A stretch of DNA of 64,000 bases from Ctenosaura bakeri (GCA_948474755.1 CAOLHI010002126.1:186001-250000), one strand, 5' to 3'. Positions 23,520 to 35,377 are shown, counted from the stretch's first letter. Notes: generated by a model not told the origin, from the letters alone. Made by a program: numbers and translations.

Positions 23520-26500
23520 TCACAATCTCCTCGTGGCTTCCAGTGAGAGGTAAATTGAATCAACCCACTTTACTTTGTATAAATTCTTATCTGTTGTGGC
23601 CTGCCCTGATCTATTTTTTAAATTCTGTTCTTCTTTACCAGAATGGTCAAACCACAGCTGTCTTCTGTCTCCTTTTATACTCAATATTTTTCTGAATGAA
23701 AAACCCTCGAAACACTGGCCCTTTTCGCACGGGCTTTCCCGGGCGAAATAGCCCCGTGAGCCGTGCGGGAGTGGGAGCGTCGCTCCGCACGACGCACTCC
23801 CACTTCCGGCGCTCTCACGGGGCTGCAGCGGCGCGAGTGCGGGGTTTTTGATTTTCGCTTTCAAGCGAAAATCACCCCGCGCTCGCGCTACGCTCCCGGC
23901 GCCCACACGCACTCACCTGTAGTGCGGTGCGTCGGAGAGGCGGCCGGGTCGCGCCTCCTTCCCTCCGCCCGTGCGGAAGGAAGGGGCGGGGCGGGGAGCT
24001 AGCGCGGCGGATGCGAGAGCATCCTGCTTCGCACGGGCGGGGGGCTGCTCGCGACAGCCTCCCGCTCACGCGCGGGGGGGCGGGCGCGACTGTCGCTCAC
24101 TCCTGGCGCGCACGGGGGGGCGGGCGCGACTGTCGCTCGCGCCAGGAGCGAGGGACAGTCGCGCCCGCCCCCCGTGCGTGCGCGCGCGATCGGGAGGCTG
24201 TCGCGAGCAGCCCCCCCTGTGCGCGCCAGGAGCGAGCGACAGTCGCGCCCGCCCCCCCGCGCGCACCAGGAGCGACGGGATCCTTTCTTGCGCGCGCGGG
24301 GGGATGGAGTCGCGAGCCGCCGCCGCCTCCGGGACGGTGCCGTTTCCCAGCTGGTTCCTTCGGCTGCGGAAGGAACCAGCGGGGAACCGGCAGGCTCCCG
24401 AACTAGGCTTTTCCCGCAAGCCACCCGCCCCCGCTCGCGCAAAAAGCCTAGTGCGAAAAGGGCCACTGCTTTGAGCGCATCCCAAACTACTCTGATTTTT
24501 ACTTCATTGTTCAAATTGGTCTTGAGAAATTCTTGTAGTTCTGTTTTGCATGATGCTACAATCTCATCCTGCATAAGAAGAGCTTCATTTAATTTCCAAT
24601 TCCTTTTTTTACTTTGATCTTTGAGGAGTAGAGTTACTGGGTTATGATCACTAACGGTCTTACTTAAATTCTCTGTTTTTTGGATGTTATACCATAGATT
24701 TCTAGACAGCCGTATAAGATCAGTTCTTGACCATGACTGATGTCAATTTGAAAAAACGGTGAAATCTTTAACATCAGGATGTTTGGACCTCCACACATCA
24801 AAAAGTTGAAACTCTTCCACCAGTTGAAAAAAATCTGCCGTCAATTTCCCTTTTGATCTTTTCAGCAATCGCAGGGAACTTCTATCAAGTTTTGAGTCCA
24901 TAATGCCATTGAAGTCACCCATGATGCACACCTCTTCATGCGATTGATTCTCTATAGCTCTTCTTCAATCGTTGTAAAAAGTCTTGTTTTCATTACATGG
25001 GATGTATACACCAATTATCAAAAGAATTTTACCTTCTATAGTGCATTCAACACCTAGAAATCTGCCTTTTTCATCACTAAACCATAATTTAGGACACAAA
25101 AGTGATTTGACATAGAGAGCCATACCTCTTCTCTTAACTGTTGCTGCTGTTGTAAATACTTCTCCCACTCTAGGATAGGCACTCTCTATCATGGGATTGA
25201 GAAGACATGGCAATTGGTTGACTTACAGGGATCTGTTAAAACAAATTGGGAATTCTGTTTTATTGAAAGATCAACAACAGTTAAAAGAGGAAGGATTTCA
25301 TATACAATGGTTCCCCTATATGCAAATAAAAGAAAGATTTAAGAAAGATTCACAAGCTGAAGGGGTGGAATCGAGACGAACTGAATTCGAAGATCTTATG
25401 TTAAAAGGTGAAAAACACTTGCTTTCGAGGTTGTATAAGAGTCTGTTAACCTACAATTTAGAGGGAGAGACAGTCAAAGATTACTTGGGCCAAAGACTTA
25501 AGCGACAATGTCCTCTTGGAAGATTGGGAAACAATCTGGAAAAATAATATGTCATATTCTAGACCTTATGCCCTCCAAGAAAATGTCTTAAAGATGGTGT
25601 ATCGGTGGCATTTGACACCCAACAGATTAGCAAAAATGAATAAGGATATGAACAACCATTGTGGGAAATGTGGAGATCAGGTGAGCTCTTTTTATCATAT
25701 GTGGTGGGGATGTGATAGAGCAAAGAAATTCTGGTATGCCATACAAGCTAATATTCAGAAAATTTTGAAATTTAAAATTGAATTAATGTCAGAATTCTTC
25801 TTATTGGGAATTTTTGGTGCTGATAACAATACGGATTTCTGTACTAAAAGATTAGCATGGCACTTGATTGTGGCAGCCAGACTGGTTTATACCAGATACT
25901 GGAAATCAACCTGTATCCCCACAGTTGATGAATGGTTAGAGAAAGTTATTGAAATTGCACAGATGGATAAAATGACTTATAGATTGGAGAACAGGATGGA
26001 GAGCAAATTCTGTAAGACCTGGGAGTTGTTTACAGTATTTCTTCAAAATAAGGAAATTTCAACCAATGGTTTCCATTCCTGACTATTTATAGGGTTTTTC
26101 TTGGTTTATTCTTTTTGATTTTTATCTATAGCCTAATGGGAGAATGTGATATATTTCAGACATTTAGTATCTCTTTAAGTTCAAGTAGAAACAATATAAT
26201 TTATTTTTCATATTTGTTAACTATAAATTATTGGTTGGTATTCCCCTGATAATGTTGTGGTGGGAGGTGGAAGAAGGAGAAGAAGTTTGGAAGTGGATTG
26301 TTTTTTTCTGATAGATTAGGGATGTGAAGGGAAATATCATTAATATTAAATTTGAAGATAACGAGGATTTATTGTTGATAATGGTACTGTTATTAAATAA
26401 TCAGAGATTGACACTGATATTCTAATATGAGGAGGTTTATTTTACGATACTTTTGAGTATATAATAATGCTATACCTCACTCAAGGGGGAAGTTTCTTTT

Positions 26501-26738
26501 GTTTTTGTTTTTTGTTTTTGGTTAAGTAATTGGTATGTATTATCACTATTATTCGTACCTACGTGTGTTAGTATGTTTCTAGATTATTTATTTGTATTAT
26601 TAGTATACAAGCGTGTTAGTATGTTTGAAGGTTGTTTATGTGTAGATTGTATATTGTTAAATCACGGTAGTTAGTTGTTATTGAAGTGGTATGTTTTTAT
26701 GTTTTTTTTTAATAATAAAAATATTTAATAAAAAAAAA
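23520..26738 (+). mobile_element. L1 LINE insertion with inverted 5' part (twin-primed), broken
   Basis: The 3' part (about 25200-26738, plus strand) encodes the end of L1 ORF2: an open frame from 25191 with 'NWLTYRDLLK', then a frameshift to 25516-26082 with 'CGKCGDQVSSFYHMWWGC'. A 3' UTR and an A-rich end with AATAAA follow (about 26709-26738). The 5' part (about 23520-25195) is reversed: on the minus strand it reads the L1 endonuclease domain, with 'GDFNGIMD' and 'SDHNPV', then a region downstream of the endonuclease. The reverse transcriptase between the two parts is missing. Stops and frameshifts make it dead. Element G (23717-24464) splits the inverted part. No target duplication was found. 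Confidence 0.85.
23717..24464 (-). mobile_element. GC-rich long non-autonomous element G, inside L1
   Basis: It has near-perfect inverted ends (GGCCCTTTTCGCAC and GTGCGAAAAGGGCC) and a perfect 3-bp duplication ACT (23714-23716, 24465-24467). L1 sequence reads on across it: minus-strand 'VVWDALKAV' before and 'RGFFIQKNIEYKRRQ' after. The interior is CpG-dense with stacked hairpins. One is around 'gattttcgctttcaagcgaa', one has arms 24350-24361/24368-24380, and an array of 'ggcgcgactgtcgctc' units runs in both directions (about 24065-24270). A minus-strand donor-like CAG|GTGAGT lies at 23911-23918. The long open frames on both strands are compositional. Confidence 0.9.
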
Positions 26739-26739
26739 G

Positions 26740-29700
26740 AATGTGGCTTCCTTGATTTAGTCTATCCACTGCAATGTCCTCTTCTTTTCCCACTGCCTTC
26801 CATCTTCCCAAGCATTATTGTCTTTTCTAGTGAGTCATGCCTTCTCATGATATTTCCATAATATGACAGCCTCAGTTTAGACATTTTGGCTTCCGGGGAG
26901 AGTTCAGCTATGAGTTGCTCTAGACCCATTTATTTGTCTTTTTAGCAGTCAATGATGTCCATAGAACTTTTCTCCAGCACCACATTTCAAATGAGCTGTT
27001 TTAATTCCTATCAGCTTTCTTCATTGTCCAGCTTTTACAACTATACATAGGAACTGGAAATATGATGGCATGGACCATCTTGAGTTTAGTATTCAATGAT
27101 ATATCTTTACACTTGAGGATATTGTCTAGTTCCTTCATAGTTGCCCTTCCATGGCCTAGTCTTCTTCTGATTTCTTCACTGCAGTCTCCGTTCTGATTAA
27201 TGACTGAGCCAAGGTATGGAAATCTTGAACTATTCAATATCTTCATTGTCTATTTTAAAGTTATGTAACTCATCAGTGGCAGTTATTTTTGTTTTCTTAA
27301 TATTCAGCTGTAAGCCTGATTTTGCACTTTCTTCCTTGACTTTCTTCAGTAATTATTCCAAGACTTTGCTATTTTCTGTTAGTATTATGATGTCATCTGC
27401 CTATCTTAAATTGTTAATATTACTTCAGTTTTCATGCCTCCTTCCTTTGAGTCTACTCTTGTTTTACACATGATATGTTCAGTGTAGAAGTTAGAGTGAT
27501 AAAATGCAGCCTTGCTTGACCCCAATGTCAAAAAGAAACCTTCACTTTGCTTGCATGGGAAGTGAATGCAGTGGTTGTATGGTTACTGCAATCCTTGCTG
27601 TGCTTTTTCTTTGGGAATGGCATGTAATTAAGCATTTCCAGTCTGTAGGCCATTATTTTGTTTTCCACATTTGTTGACAGATTTTAGTTAGAACAAGAGT
27701 AGATTCTGTAGCCTGAAGCAGCTCTATTGGTTTGCCATCTTTATTTATTTTCTCCAAGTGCTCTGAGTGCACTTTCTAAAATTGTAGGTTCATCTTCAAA
27801 TGGTTCTTCTTTGAATGAATCTGTCATCCCTTCACTTCTTTTATATAGTTCTTCAGTGTATTGTTTCCATCGTCTTTTTATTTCTACTTGGTCATGTAAT
27901 GTGTTCACCTGTTTGTCATAGAACATCCCTACTCTTGGTTTAAATTTTCTTTTCCTTTCTCAGATCTTGTGGAAAAGATCTCTTGTTCTTCCTTTTTTTG
28001 TTGTCCCCTTTTTCTCTGCATTAATCATTATAGTAGTTCTCTTTATTCCTCTGCACAAGTCGCTAAATTGTTGCATTTAGAGTTATTTCTCTCCCCTTTT
28101 ACTTTTGCTTCTTATCTGTCCACAACTGCTTGAAGAGTTTCATCTTTCATCCACTGAGGCCTCTCTTTTTTTTAGGATACAAATTAGGTCTTTTTGCATT
28201 CCTCCTTGACAATGACCCTGGCTTCAGCCCAGAATTCTTCTGACTTCTGGTCAGTTAGGCTTATTAGAGCAAATCTATTTTTTTACATTATCTTAAAATT
28301 CTCCTTGGAGGTTCTTCAAGTTGTATTTTGGCATAATGTTTAAGGTTCTTCTTTTGTTTTACTTTAGTTTTTGATATTAATAGTTCATGGTCTTGTTTTT
28401 GCATAGGGAAAGGAGCTTCTCCATCTTCTGCTTCAGATTATGTATAGCCCTCCTTGTACATTTGCGGGTTTGACCTTTGTGAATTTGGTTATTTGTGAGC
28501 ATGCATGCTTCCTCCCCTTCTCCTCCTCCCATTCTCTTGTTTTTTTCCAGGTTCAGAGAAAGAAGGAAAGCACACAGACAAAGGCAAGGGAATTGGTGGA
28601 GAGGGAAGGCTTGTGTCAGTCTCTTTTCTCCCCTCTGGAGCTCCCATTCCCTTGCCTCTGGCCCTGGCACTGAGACCTTGCATTGAGACAATAAGCAAAG
28701 GAATGGGGAGGAAGGTTCACTTGAGCCTTTCTTATCCCCTTTGGAGCTCCCCCTCCCATTGCCTTGCCTCTGGCCCTAGTGCACAAAAGGCAAGGGAAAG
28801 GGAGAAGGAATCCTGGAAGGGAATGAGAGGGGATCACGGGGGAGTTATTCATGTTTTTTCCATTTTCACGAGGGTTCTGAGCCCCAAAATCTTGCAAAAG
28901 TGGGGGTGCCACTGTAGTCTGTTTGCGTTCAATACTGGCCATTAAGTGATGTTTTTGAATACAGTAGCTTCTTTCACTGTAAAGATCAAACTATTGGCCT
29001 CTCAGAATTCAGTCAGTTGATCTCATCAGTTGATCTCCCACTCCATTTCTTGATCCTAGGCCAAGTTTTCCTACAATATTTTATTCTGCTCTGTTTCCTA
29101 CTTTTTCATTCAAATTATGCATTGGTTCCAACAGTACCATTATCAAACAAGAAGTCCTGTTTTGGTGTATGATCAATTTCCTCCTGAACCCCAGCACACA
29201 ATCTTTCAATTTCTTCTTCTGTCTCTGTAATTGGAGCATAAACATGGATTATGGTTATATTGATGGGTTTTTCCAGATGTGTTACTAATATCATTCAGTC
29301 AGACTTTGCATTATCTCCTTTCACTGGTTTTGCTACATCTTTCCTTGCAATAAATGCATTGTATTTATTCTTAGATTTTCATTTCCTGATTAAAACACTT
29401 TGTAATTATCTGACTCAAAATGTCCCATTCCTGTCCACTTTGGCTCACCTATTCCAAATATTGCAATGGTTATGTGTTCCATTTCTTGCTTTACTATGTC
29501 TAGCTCCCCCAGTTCATGCTTCTCACATTTCATATCACTATAATATGTGTTGTGCGTATTATATGCATCTCAGAGCATGTCAGCAGCTGTATATTCTTTC
29601 AGCTTGAGTCCAGTTGTATCATTAGCTATGACAATACATGTAATCATCTCTGCTGTTTCCCAGTAGATTGCTGAGTGCCATCCAGTCTGGGAGTTTCATC

Positions 29701-30010
29701 TACTGGCACTATCTCTTGTTCTGTTTTGAATTGTCTCATCATAGGGTTTTCATGGTAAAATATGTTCAAAAAGAGGTTTATCATGCCTCCCTCTGCACAA
29801 TACTAAGAAACATTCACTATGATGCCACTGCTGTTGTCTCTGTGAGTTCCTACACCAGTTTCACTCCCCACTGCTGCAGCTGGCCAGTAACTGTTTGGCA
29901 CATTTAGTTTGGTTCCTCAGAAAAAGCCTATCTGACATGAGAGACCCTACCAGCAGCACTAATGCCATCATCATAGCCTCTTGGCTCACAGAAGCACACA
30001 ATCCAACCAC
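26740..30010 (-). mobile_element. RTE/Bov-B LINE, minus strand, broken
   Basis: The 3' end lies at the left. Minus-strand fragments include 'FPYLGSVINQNGDCSEEIRR' (27001-27246), near the C-terminus of the RTE ORF2, and 'RWKQYTEELYKRSE' (27741-27926), from the linker before the reverse transcriptase. At 29160-29230 lies the endonuclease-linked region. DNA between about 27510 and 27600 jumps over most of the reverse transcriptase, so an internal deletion is likely. A mariner/Tigger-like MITE interrupts it at about 28443-28914. It has many stops and is inactive. Its 3' tail type is the one carried by the Sauria SINEs in this window. It abuts the L1 poly(A) on the left. Confidence 0.85.
28443..28914. 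mobile_element. Mariner/Tigger-like MITE inside Bov-B
   Basis: The left end is 'tagccctccttgtacatttg' with 'cgggtttgacctttgtgaat'. The right end is 'cttgcaaaagtgggggtgcc' followed by ACTG and TA. TA flanks both sides. Bov-B sequence resumes at 28917 ('ctgtttgcgttcaatactgg'). The interior has inverted and repeated 'ggagctccc'/'ttgcctctggccct' segments, and the open frames on both strands (28377-28945) are not genes. The left terminus is somewhat worn. Confidence 0.65.
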
Positions 30011-30059
30011 CAATGACAGATAGTTCAATTGGTGGGAATATTCACATTCTGAAACTCAA

Positions 30060-30760
30060 ATTAGTCTTAGAATACTTTTTTCAGCCTTGTCAGACCCTAT
30101 GTGGCACTGGTTTCGAACGTTTCCAACATATAAAGCAGTTGTAACTAGGAAAAAACCCTACAACCTTAATAAATGCTAGTAAATTTGCACTTCTGTTTGA
30201 AACGCACCATATGTCCTCTAATACCTATGCACAATAGGGTGCGAGTTTAATGACTTTTTTGTTGTGCCCCTGTTGTAATTAAACATTAAAGGACATATGG
30301 CACGTTGAAGTCTCAACAGTGAATTTCCTTGTTTGGATTGTTTTCTGTCGCATGCTTAACATTCCTTCAGTGTAGTTCCTCGAGAAAGAATGAAATGACT
30401 TGTCAAGCTCTCTCTTTAAAAAACATCAGGCAAATATGCTGGCTCCACAGTTATGAAAAGTACAATTCCATTTAACACTGGAGTCAGTGTTTTACCTACA
30501 GGTTCTCTTTAGTAGGAAGAGCTAAGCAGTCTATCAAACATTCAATCAAAAAAAAGGAAGAAAAATTTCCCCTAAGATAAAGGATGATATCAGAAAAAGC
30601 AGATAGAAACATACTGTGCCTCAGTCTGTCTCTCATAAATATAAAAAGCAGTAAATCACAGCAAAAATTATTTTAAACAGCGAGGTTATGAATGGCAATA
30701 AATAACATCAATCTGTATCACAAATATTTCTTCTCTTTTTCTGATCAAGTTAAGCTACAA
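30060..30760. other. Possible conserved non-coding block with an inverted repeat
   Basis: This stretch is repeat-free by eye and not coding. It contains a 22-bp inverted repeat (30201-30222 and 30285-30306) built on CCATATGTCCT / AGGACATATGG. Conservation cannot be judged from one sequence. Confidence 0.3.
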
Positions 30761-31014
30761 GTTTTAACAAGGGGTAATGATCTGGAGGGCATGGTGCGCC
30801 ATGTCAAAGAAATCGCCCTTTAGAGGGCCAAGACCCAGTTAGCAGGGCTGGAAGGTCAGATTCCAGTATCCCTAGGAACCAGCATGGCCTCTTACCAAGT
30901 GATTGCAGGAGACACTAGGGGCTGACTTTCCCTAAATTCATCCACAGCAATGTTTTCCAATCAACATGTGGCTGCCAAAATAAGCAGCAGCAACTCCATT
31001 TCTCTTACTCTGTA

Positions 31015-31260
31015 CTTATTTATTTTATTTTATTTTATTTATTTGTATCCCGCCTCTCCATATGGATCAAGGCGGCAAACAACTTACAAATAGCATGTAT
31101 TTCAAAACATTTCTATACATGCCCCCAACAAGCTGGGTACTCATTTTACCGACCTGCGAAAGGATGGAAGGCTGAGTCAACCTTGGAGCCTGGCAGGATC
31201 GAACTTACAACCTTGTGGCTTGCAGTACTGGCATTTAACCACTGCGCCACCAGGGCTCTC
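31015..31260 (-). mobile_element. tRNA-derived SINE, minus strand, well preserved
   Basis: On the minus strand it starts 'gagagccctggtggcgcagt'. Box A TGGCGCAGTGG maps to 31239-31249 and box B GTTCGATCC to about 31196-31204. The body includes 'gctccaaggttgactcagcc' and 'gtaaaatgagtacccagctt'. The 3' end holds a segment ending 'gaggcgggatacaaataaat' and an A/T-rich tail (about 31015-31045). Both internal polymerase III boxes look intact. Confidence 0.85.
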
Positions 31261-31869
31261 ACCTTCTCTTATAAGGTGAGAGCTCAGAGAAGTTACTTTT
31301 CTTGATTGTAGTTCCCAGAATCCCCTTGGCCATACACACGGAGGCAATCTGAAAGGTATAGTCCAAAATCAATGGCTGGCATGATATTCAATATTTATAA
31401 TGTTGTAAGCAGATCACTGTAAAGTTTTGAATTCACTTTTGTGGTCATTGCACCAGTACAATGACTGAGAGTGCCCCCCCAAAAAACACCTTTAGAAGCC
31501 AACATAGTGATTTCCAAGCAGTTGTGACAAGACCCACAAGGGTCCCTACAGCTGTCTGTTGGAAAGTACCTCCCTGCTGGGAGAGGGGTGAATGCTTATT
31601 CACTCACTCTCCCACCCCCAGAGCTTTGGAAATGCCTGTGTTCATCTTGCTGCTTGGTTTCTAAGGTGTGTTTTAGGGGCTCACATCAGGAGACATAGCA
31701 ATGACAATGGAGTTCCATCATATCTAAATCACCTGATGAAGGATCTCAGCCACTAATTTTTCCAAGCTCTGTGTGAGATATATTAAACCTGTGATATGAT
31801 GACCTTTCAGTGTGAGTCTCTGTCTCACTCCATTTACTTGGCTGCTACTTTCAAATTTCAAAGCAAAGC

Positions 31870-32060
31870 TGAGCTGGATCATCCATGGATAGCACTTGGA
31901 TAGGAGACTGCCAAGAAATACGAGGTGTTGTAATCTATGTTTCAAAGAAGGGAATTGGCAAAACCACCTCTGAGTATTCCTTGCCTAAGAAATTCATGAG
32001 GTTGACAGGCCATGTGAAGTCACATACATGCACACATGCATACATTTTGTGTCACTGTAA
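31870..32060 (+). mobile_element. 5S rRNA-derived SINE (5S-Sauria type)
   Basis: A 5S-like head survives in 'tagcacttggataggagact' (cf. the 5S internal control region). It is followed by 'gccaagaaatacgaggtgtt', 'ggcaaaaccacctctgagta', 'ttccttgcctaagaaattca' and an ACA-rich end. The copies at 36080 and 50365 show the same order. Confidence 0.7.
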
Positions 32061-32264
32061 GTTGTGTGTGAGAAAGAAAAGGAGGAAGAGATGCAGTACT
32101 GTCCGCTTATACAGCATCCACATAACACATGATTAACTTCAGCCTTAGACCATGGTTGCATTCTAGCCAGTAGTGTCTGGTAGCTTCTGTCAGTGGGATG
32201 CTGAATCCACACTGATTTTTATTATGAACATGAAAGAAGCTATGCAAGATGCTGCTAAACCTGT

Positions 32265-32380
32265 TTTAGAGACAAAGCTCAGCACCTTGGATACCTTCTT
32301 TAAAGTTCAGTATAAAATTCAGAGTGGATTCTCCATCCCACCAACATGGAAGCCATCAGCTTCCCCTGGCTCAAACAAAT
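32265..32380 (+). repeat. Dispersed repeat X, copy 2 (partial)
   Basis: It contains 'ctcagcaccttggatacctt', 'ctttaaagttcagtataaaa' and 'catggaagccatcagcttcc', matching the second half of the copy at 38080. It also shows the uninterrupted form of the site where the MITE entered copy 1. Confidence 0.55.
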
Positions 32381-32947
32381 CACTAATATAGCTTTTTCTA
32401 ATTCAACATTAAATGTTTCAGATGACAACTCCTATAATTCCAGCTAGCATACTTTTCAAGGAAGATGGGAGTTGCTTTCCAACCAATCAGGAAGCTGACT
32501 GGCCAAGGGAAGCAGCTTTAAACCATGGCTTAGCTTTTTTTTAGGTCACATCCTCCTTTCCTATTTTCTCGCATGGCAGGGAAAAGTTCAGATATTTACA
32601 TTTCCTAGTTAATTACAGCATAATATAGTATCCAAACCAACAAATCTTGTTGTTGTTAATTGTTGTTAGAGGTAGCAGACCTTAACCATAGTTAAGATTC
32701 ATCGTCTTTGCCTAGGATTGAATTCACAGCTAGCTATAGCCTAAAGTAAAAGAGAATGCTTCCAAACTCTCATAATGGCTTTTGCTGTTACCTAAATTTT
32801 GTCAGTTCCGGTTTGGTCCACAGTGCCATCACACCCCAGGGAACATGTCAATATATCTTCAGTCAGTGTCTTGGTAGGTATGCCTCTGTCATTTCCTATG
32901 ATCCATAAATAACCTTCTTATGATCCCTAAATAAACCCTTCTGACTT

Positions 32948-33173
32948 GGGGCCCATTCACATCACATTTTATATTGCTATGGTCCACTTTAACTGCTTTA
33001 GCAACATCCCATGGATTCCTGGGACTGGTAGTTTAGAGAGAGGCAGTTTGAATTCTCAGCCAGAACACTCCAGTGCCCCACAAACCTACAAACTGCCAGG
33101 ATTCCCTTGGATGAAACCATGGGAGCCAAAGTGGTATGGCAATATTATAATTCTGTAGTGTAAAGAGGCTCTG
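32948..33173. mobile_element. Fold-back MITE, family 2
   Basis: The left end GGGCCCATTCACATCACATT is mirrored by 'ttctgtagtgtaaagaggct' on the right. The arms hold 'tgctatggtccactttaact', 'gattcctgggactggtagtt' and 'gccaggattcccttggatg'. It has no coding capacity. Target duplication not clear. Confidence 0.7.
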
Positions 33174-33179
33174 GTAATC

Positions 33180-34230
33180 ACCTTCTTGGCCAATTAACTG
33201 GACAGAATCACTGCAATCCACTCCACTTTCCTGATTCTGGTCTTCTAGCTGTGACTCTGTGGCATGGGAAGGAACTTTCCCTGAAGTTTGTTGCTATGCC
33301 ATCCTCAGGACCTGTTAGCTCCTTGGTAACTTACAAACTGCAAAGTTGTGGTATTTGTTATCAGTACAAAGTCTGTAGTTAGTGACTACTGCTAATTGTC
33401 TTCCCAGCTGGCTTTTTATTTCTTTGTTTTGTTTGTTTGGTTTGGTCTCAGATCTCTGCAAATGAATTGGTGAATCTGAATATCATTCTTAGTGTCCATA
33501 TCAGAAAAACGGCAGGAGGCTCTAATTATGGTCTTGGTTGGAAATCTCAGCATGATCAACTGCCACTGTCCTTTCAAAGTCCAGGGAAAACTGAATCAAG
33601 GCATAACACGGGAAACTTTTATTGCCCTGGGGAAAAGAAAAATAATGCAGGCCTTCAAGTTGCCAACAATCTGGTGTTTCTCCGCAAGTGATACATTCAC
33701 TAAAAATAATGTGGGCAACAAATTAGACCCTTTGCAATGTTTTCAGCATGGAGCATTTGTTTCTGTTATATAAAGGCACATGAAAGCCAAAGAAGCCTCA
33801 GTAGCTATGATACAGCAGCAAGTTATAGCTGTCTCTCCTGGTTTGTTTTTATGTCCTGCTGAGGGTTGCATCTGTGCTGAAATTAACAGATCCATGTTAA
33901 CTAGCTGTGTGTGCAACATTTGAACAATTTGACTTTACCTGCAACACAAGCAGTAACAAAGGAGTTTAATACATCCTTAAACCATTGTTATGAGTCTTTT
34001 ATTAGACAAATTTGCAAAACTAGCATTATGGATTAGCAAGCACTAGCCTATTCAATTTCAAGGTTTACTCAACATTATCTTCCCCACATCTTTAGAAATC
34101 TCCTGTTGTTTCCAAAGTCTTTAAGAATAATGTTGCCAGACAGAACAAAAAGTGTATCTTGGTCCTGAAATGATTCATTCTAGTAAGGCATGGCTTCACT
34201 GTTTTTCCTCCACCCTTTCTGTTTCCTCCC
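33180..34230. other. Unassigned non-coding DNA
   Basis: Nothing is recognised. The overlapping open frames at 33437-33773 share the same bases and show no domain. Confidence 0.4.
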
Positions 34231-34236
34231 TTCTCT

Positions 34237-34419
34237 GGCCATTTCCACACTAGATTGTTACAGTGCTATTGTTCCACTTTCAACATCCTATAGAATCCTG
34301 GGGTTTGCGGTTTAGGGAAGGGCCTCAAAGGTTGCAGTCCCTAAACTGCAAACCCCAGGATCCCATGGGATGTTGAAAGTAGAATAATAGTACTACAACA
34401 GTCTAGTACAGCAATGACC
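34237..34419. mobile_element. Fold-back MITE, short GGCC-end family
   Basis: It runs from GGCCATTTCCACACTAGA to 'tagtacagcaatgacc', with arms holding 'ccactttcaacatcctatag' and 'gggatgttgaaagtagaata'. It is flanked by TCT on both sides (34234-34236, 34420-34422). Confidence 0.85.
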
Positions 34420-35377
34420 TCTATAATGTAGATGGCAGCCGACATATTCATTTACTTTACACATGTTAGCTAGCATCTACATTATAGTTACAGATTTGTA
34501 ACTTAGAGTTATGAATCCTAATTGCTCCATATTCATGATCATGCCATAACTGCAAGTGCCTCTCCAAACCTTCCTTAACAGCCAGCAGCCATATTGAACC
34601 AAGTCACAAGAGGATGATGTTTCCAGCCTTCTCCCACTAGCAATCTGCAGTGGGATGAGAAATTGTGACAGGGGTCCTGATTCTGGTTGTTGTACTGCAA
34701 ATAGCTGGTGGGGGAGGGTTGGAAAGAACATCCAGTTGGACCCTCATCCTCAGCATACCAGACCTCTGTTCTGTTCTGCAGGCAATTAAGTATGTTTCTA
34801 GAGCTGGATTGGGACCTGAGATATAGTTACTTATTTATAACTGCATCTATATTGTAGGATCTCAGCAACTGTTATTAGTAATGTTTTATGTGAAAATCCA
34901 TACCATTTACAGCATGAGCTGTTGTACTCATTATGACAAAAGTGCTGAGTGGACTGAAATGACAGAATTCTAGACTGTACTACTAAGAATGCAAGTAGGT
35001 GTCATGATTTTGCATGTTCCCTTCACATAGAACACTCATCGCATGTAGTAAACTAGCATTCATTTGGGGACAGTATTAAAAATATATCATCCAGTCCAGT
35101 CCATCTACAATCAGAATAGGTAAGGAATTATATTACTTCCTTCTAACACACCTCAATCTACATAATGAGTAGCTTGACTCCAGGATAAAGTATGTGTGGG
35201 TGGAGTCTATGACTATATCTCCCACTGGTTTTATTTTAATTTTAAAGCAATTGCAAGGGGCTCTCACTTTAATCCAATAAATGGTGTGATCAGAATAGGA
35301 AGTCTCCCACACTGTTTTTGAGATCTCAGTCCCTTCCAGAAAAGCTGTCCTAAACCTCATGCTTAGGCTCAAAGTCC

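Noticed and set aside
21700..24500. A host CpG-island promoter
   Set aside because: The GC-rich blocks end exactly at inverted termini, and G has an ACT duplication. They are inserted elements, although they might have acquired promoter activity.
23763..24617. Open frames of up to 191 codons on both strands
   Set aside because: They have the same compositional cause in element G. One frame runs from G straight into inverted L1 sequence, so it is a chimera of two repeats.
28377..28945. Open frames of 104-146 codons on both strands
   Set aside because: They fall in the mariner/Tigger-like MITE inside Bov-B. There is no transposase similarity, and both strands are open over the same DNA.
31015..31260. 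A genuine tRNA gene
   Set aside because: Box A and box B are intact, but the unit continues into a SINE body and A/T-rich tail and recurs at 17285, so it is a SINE.
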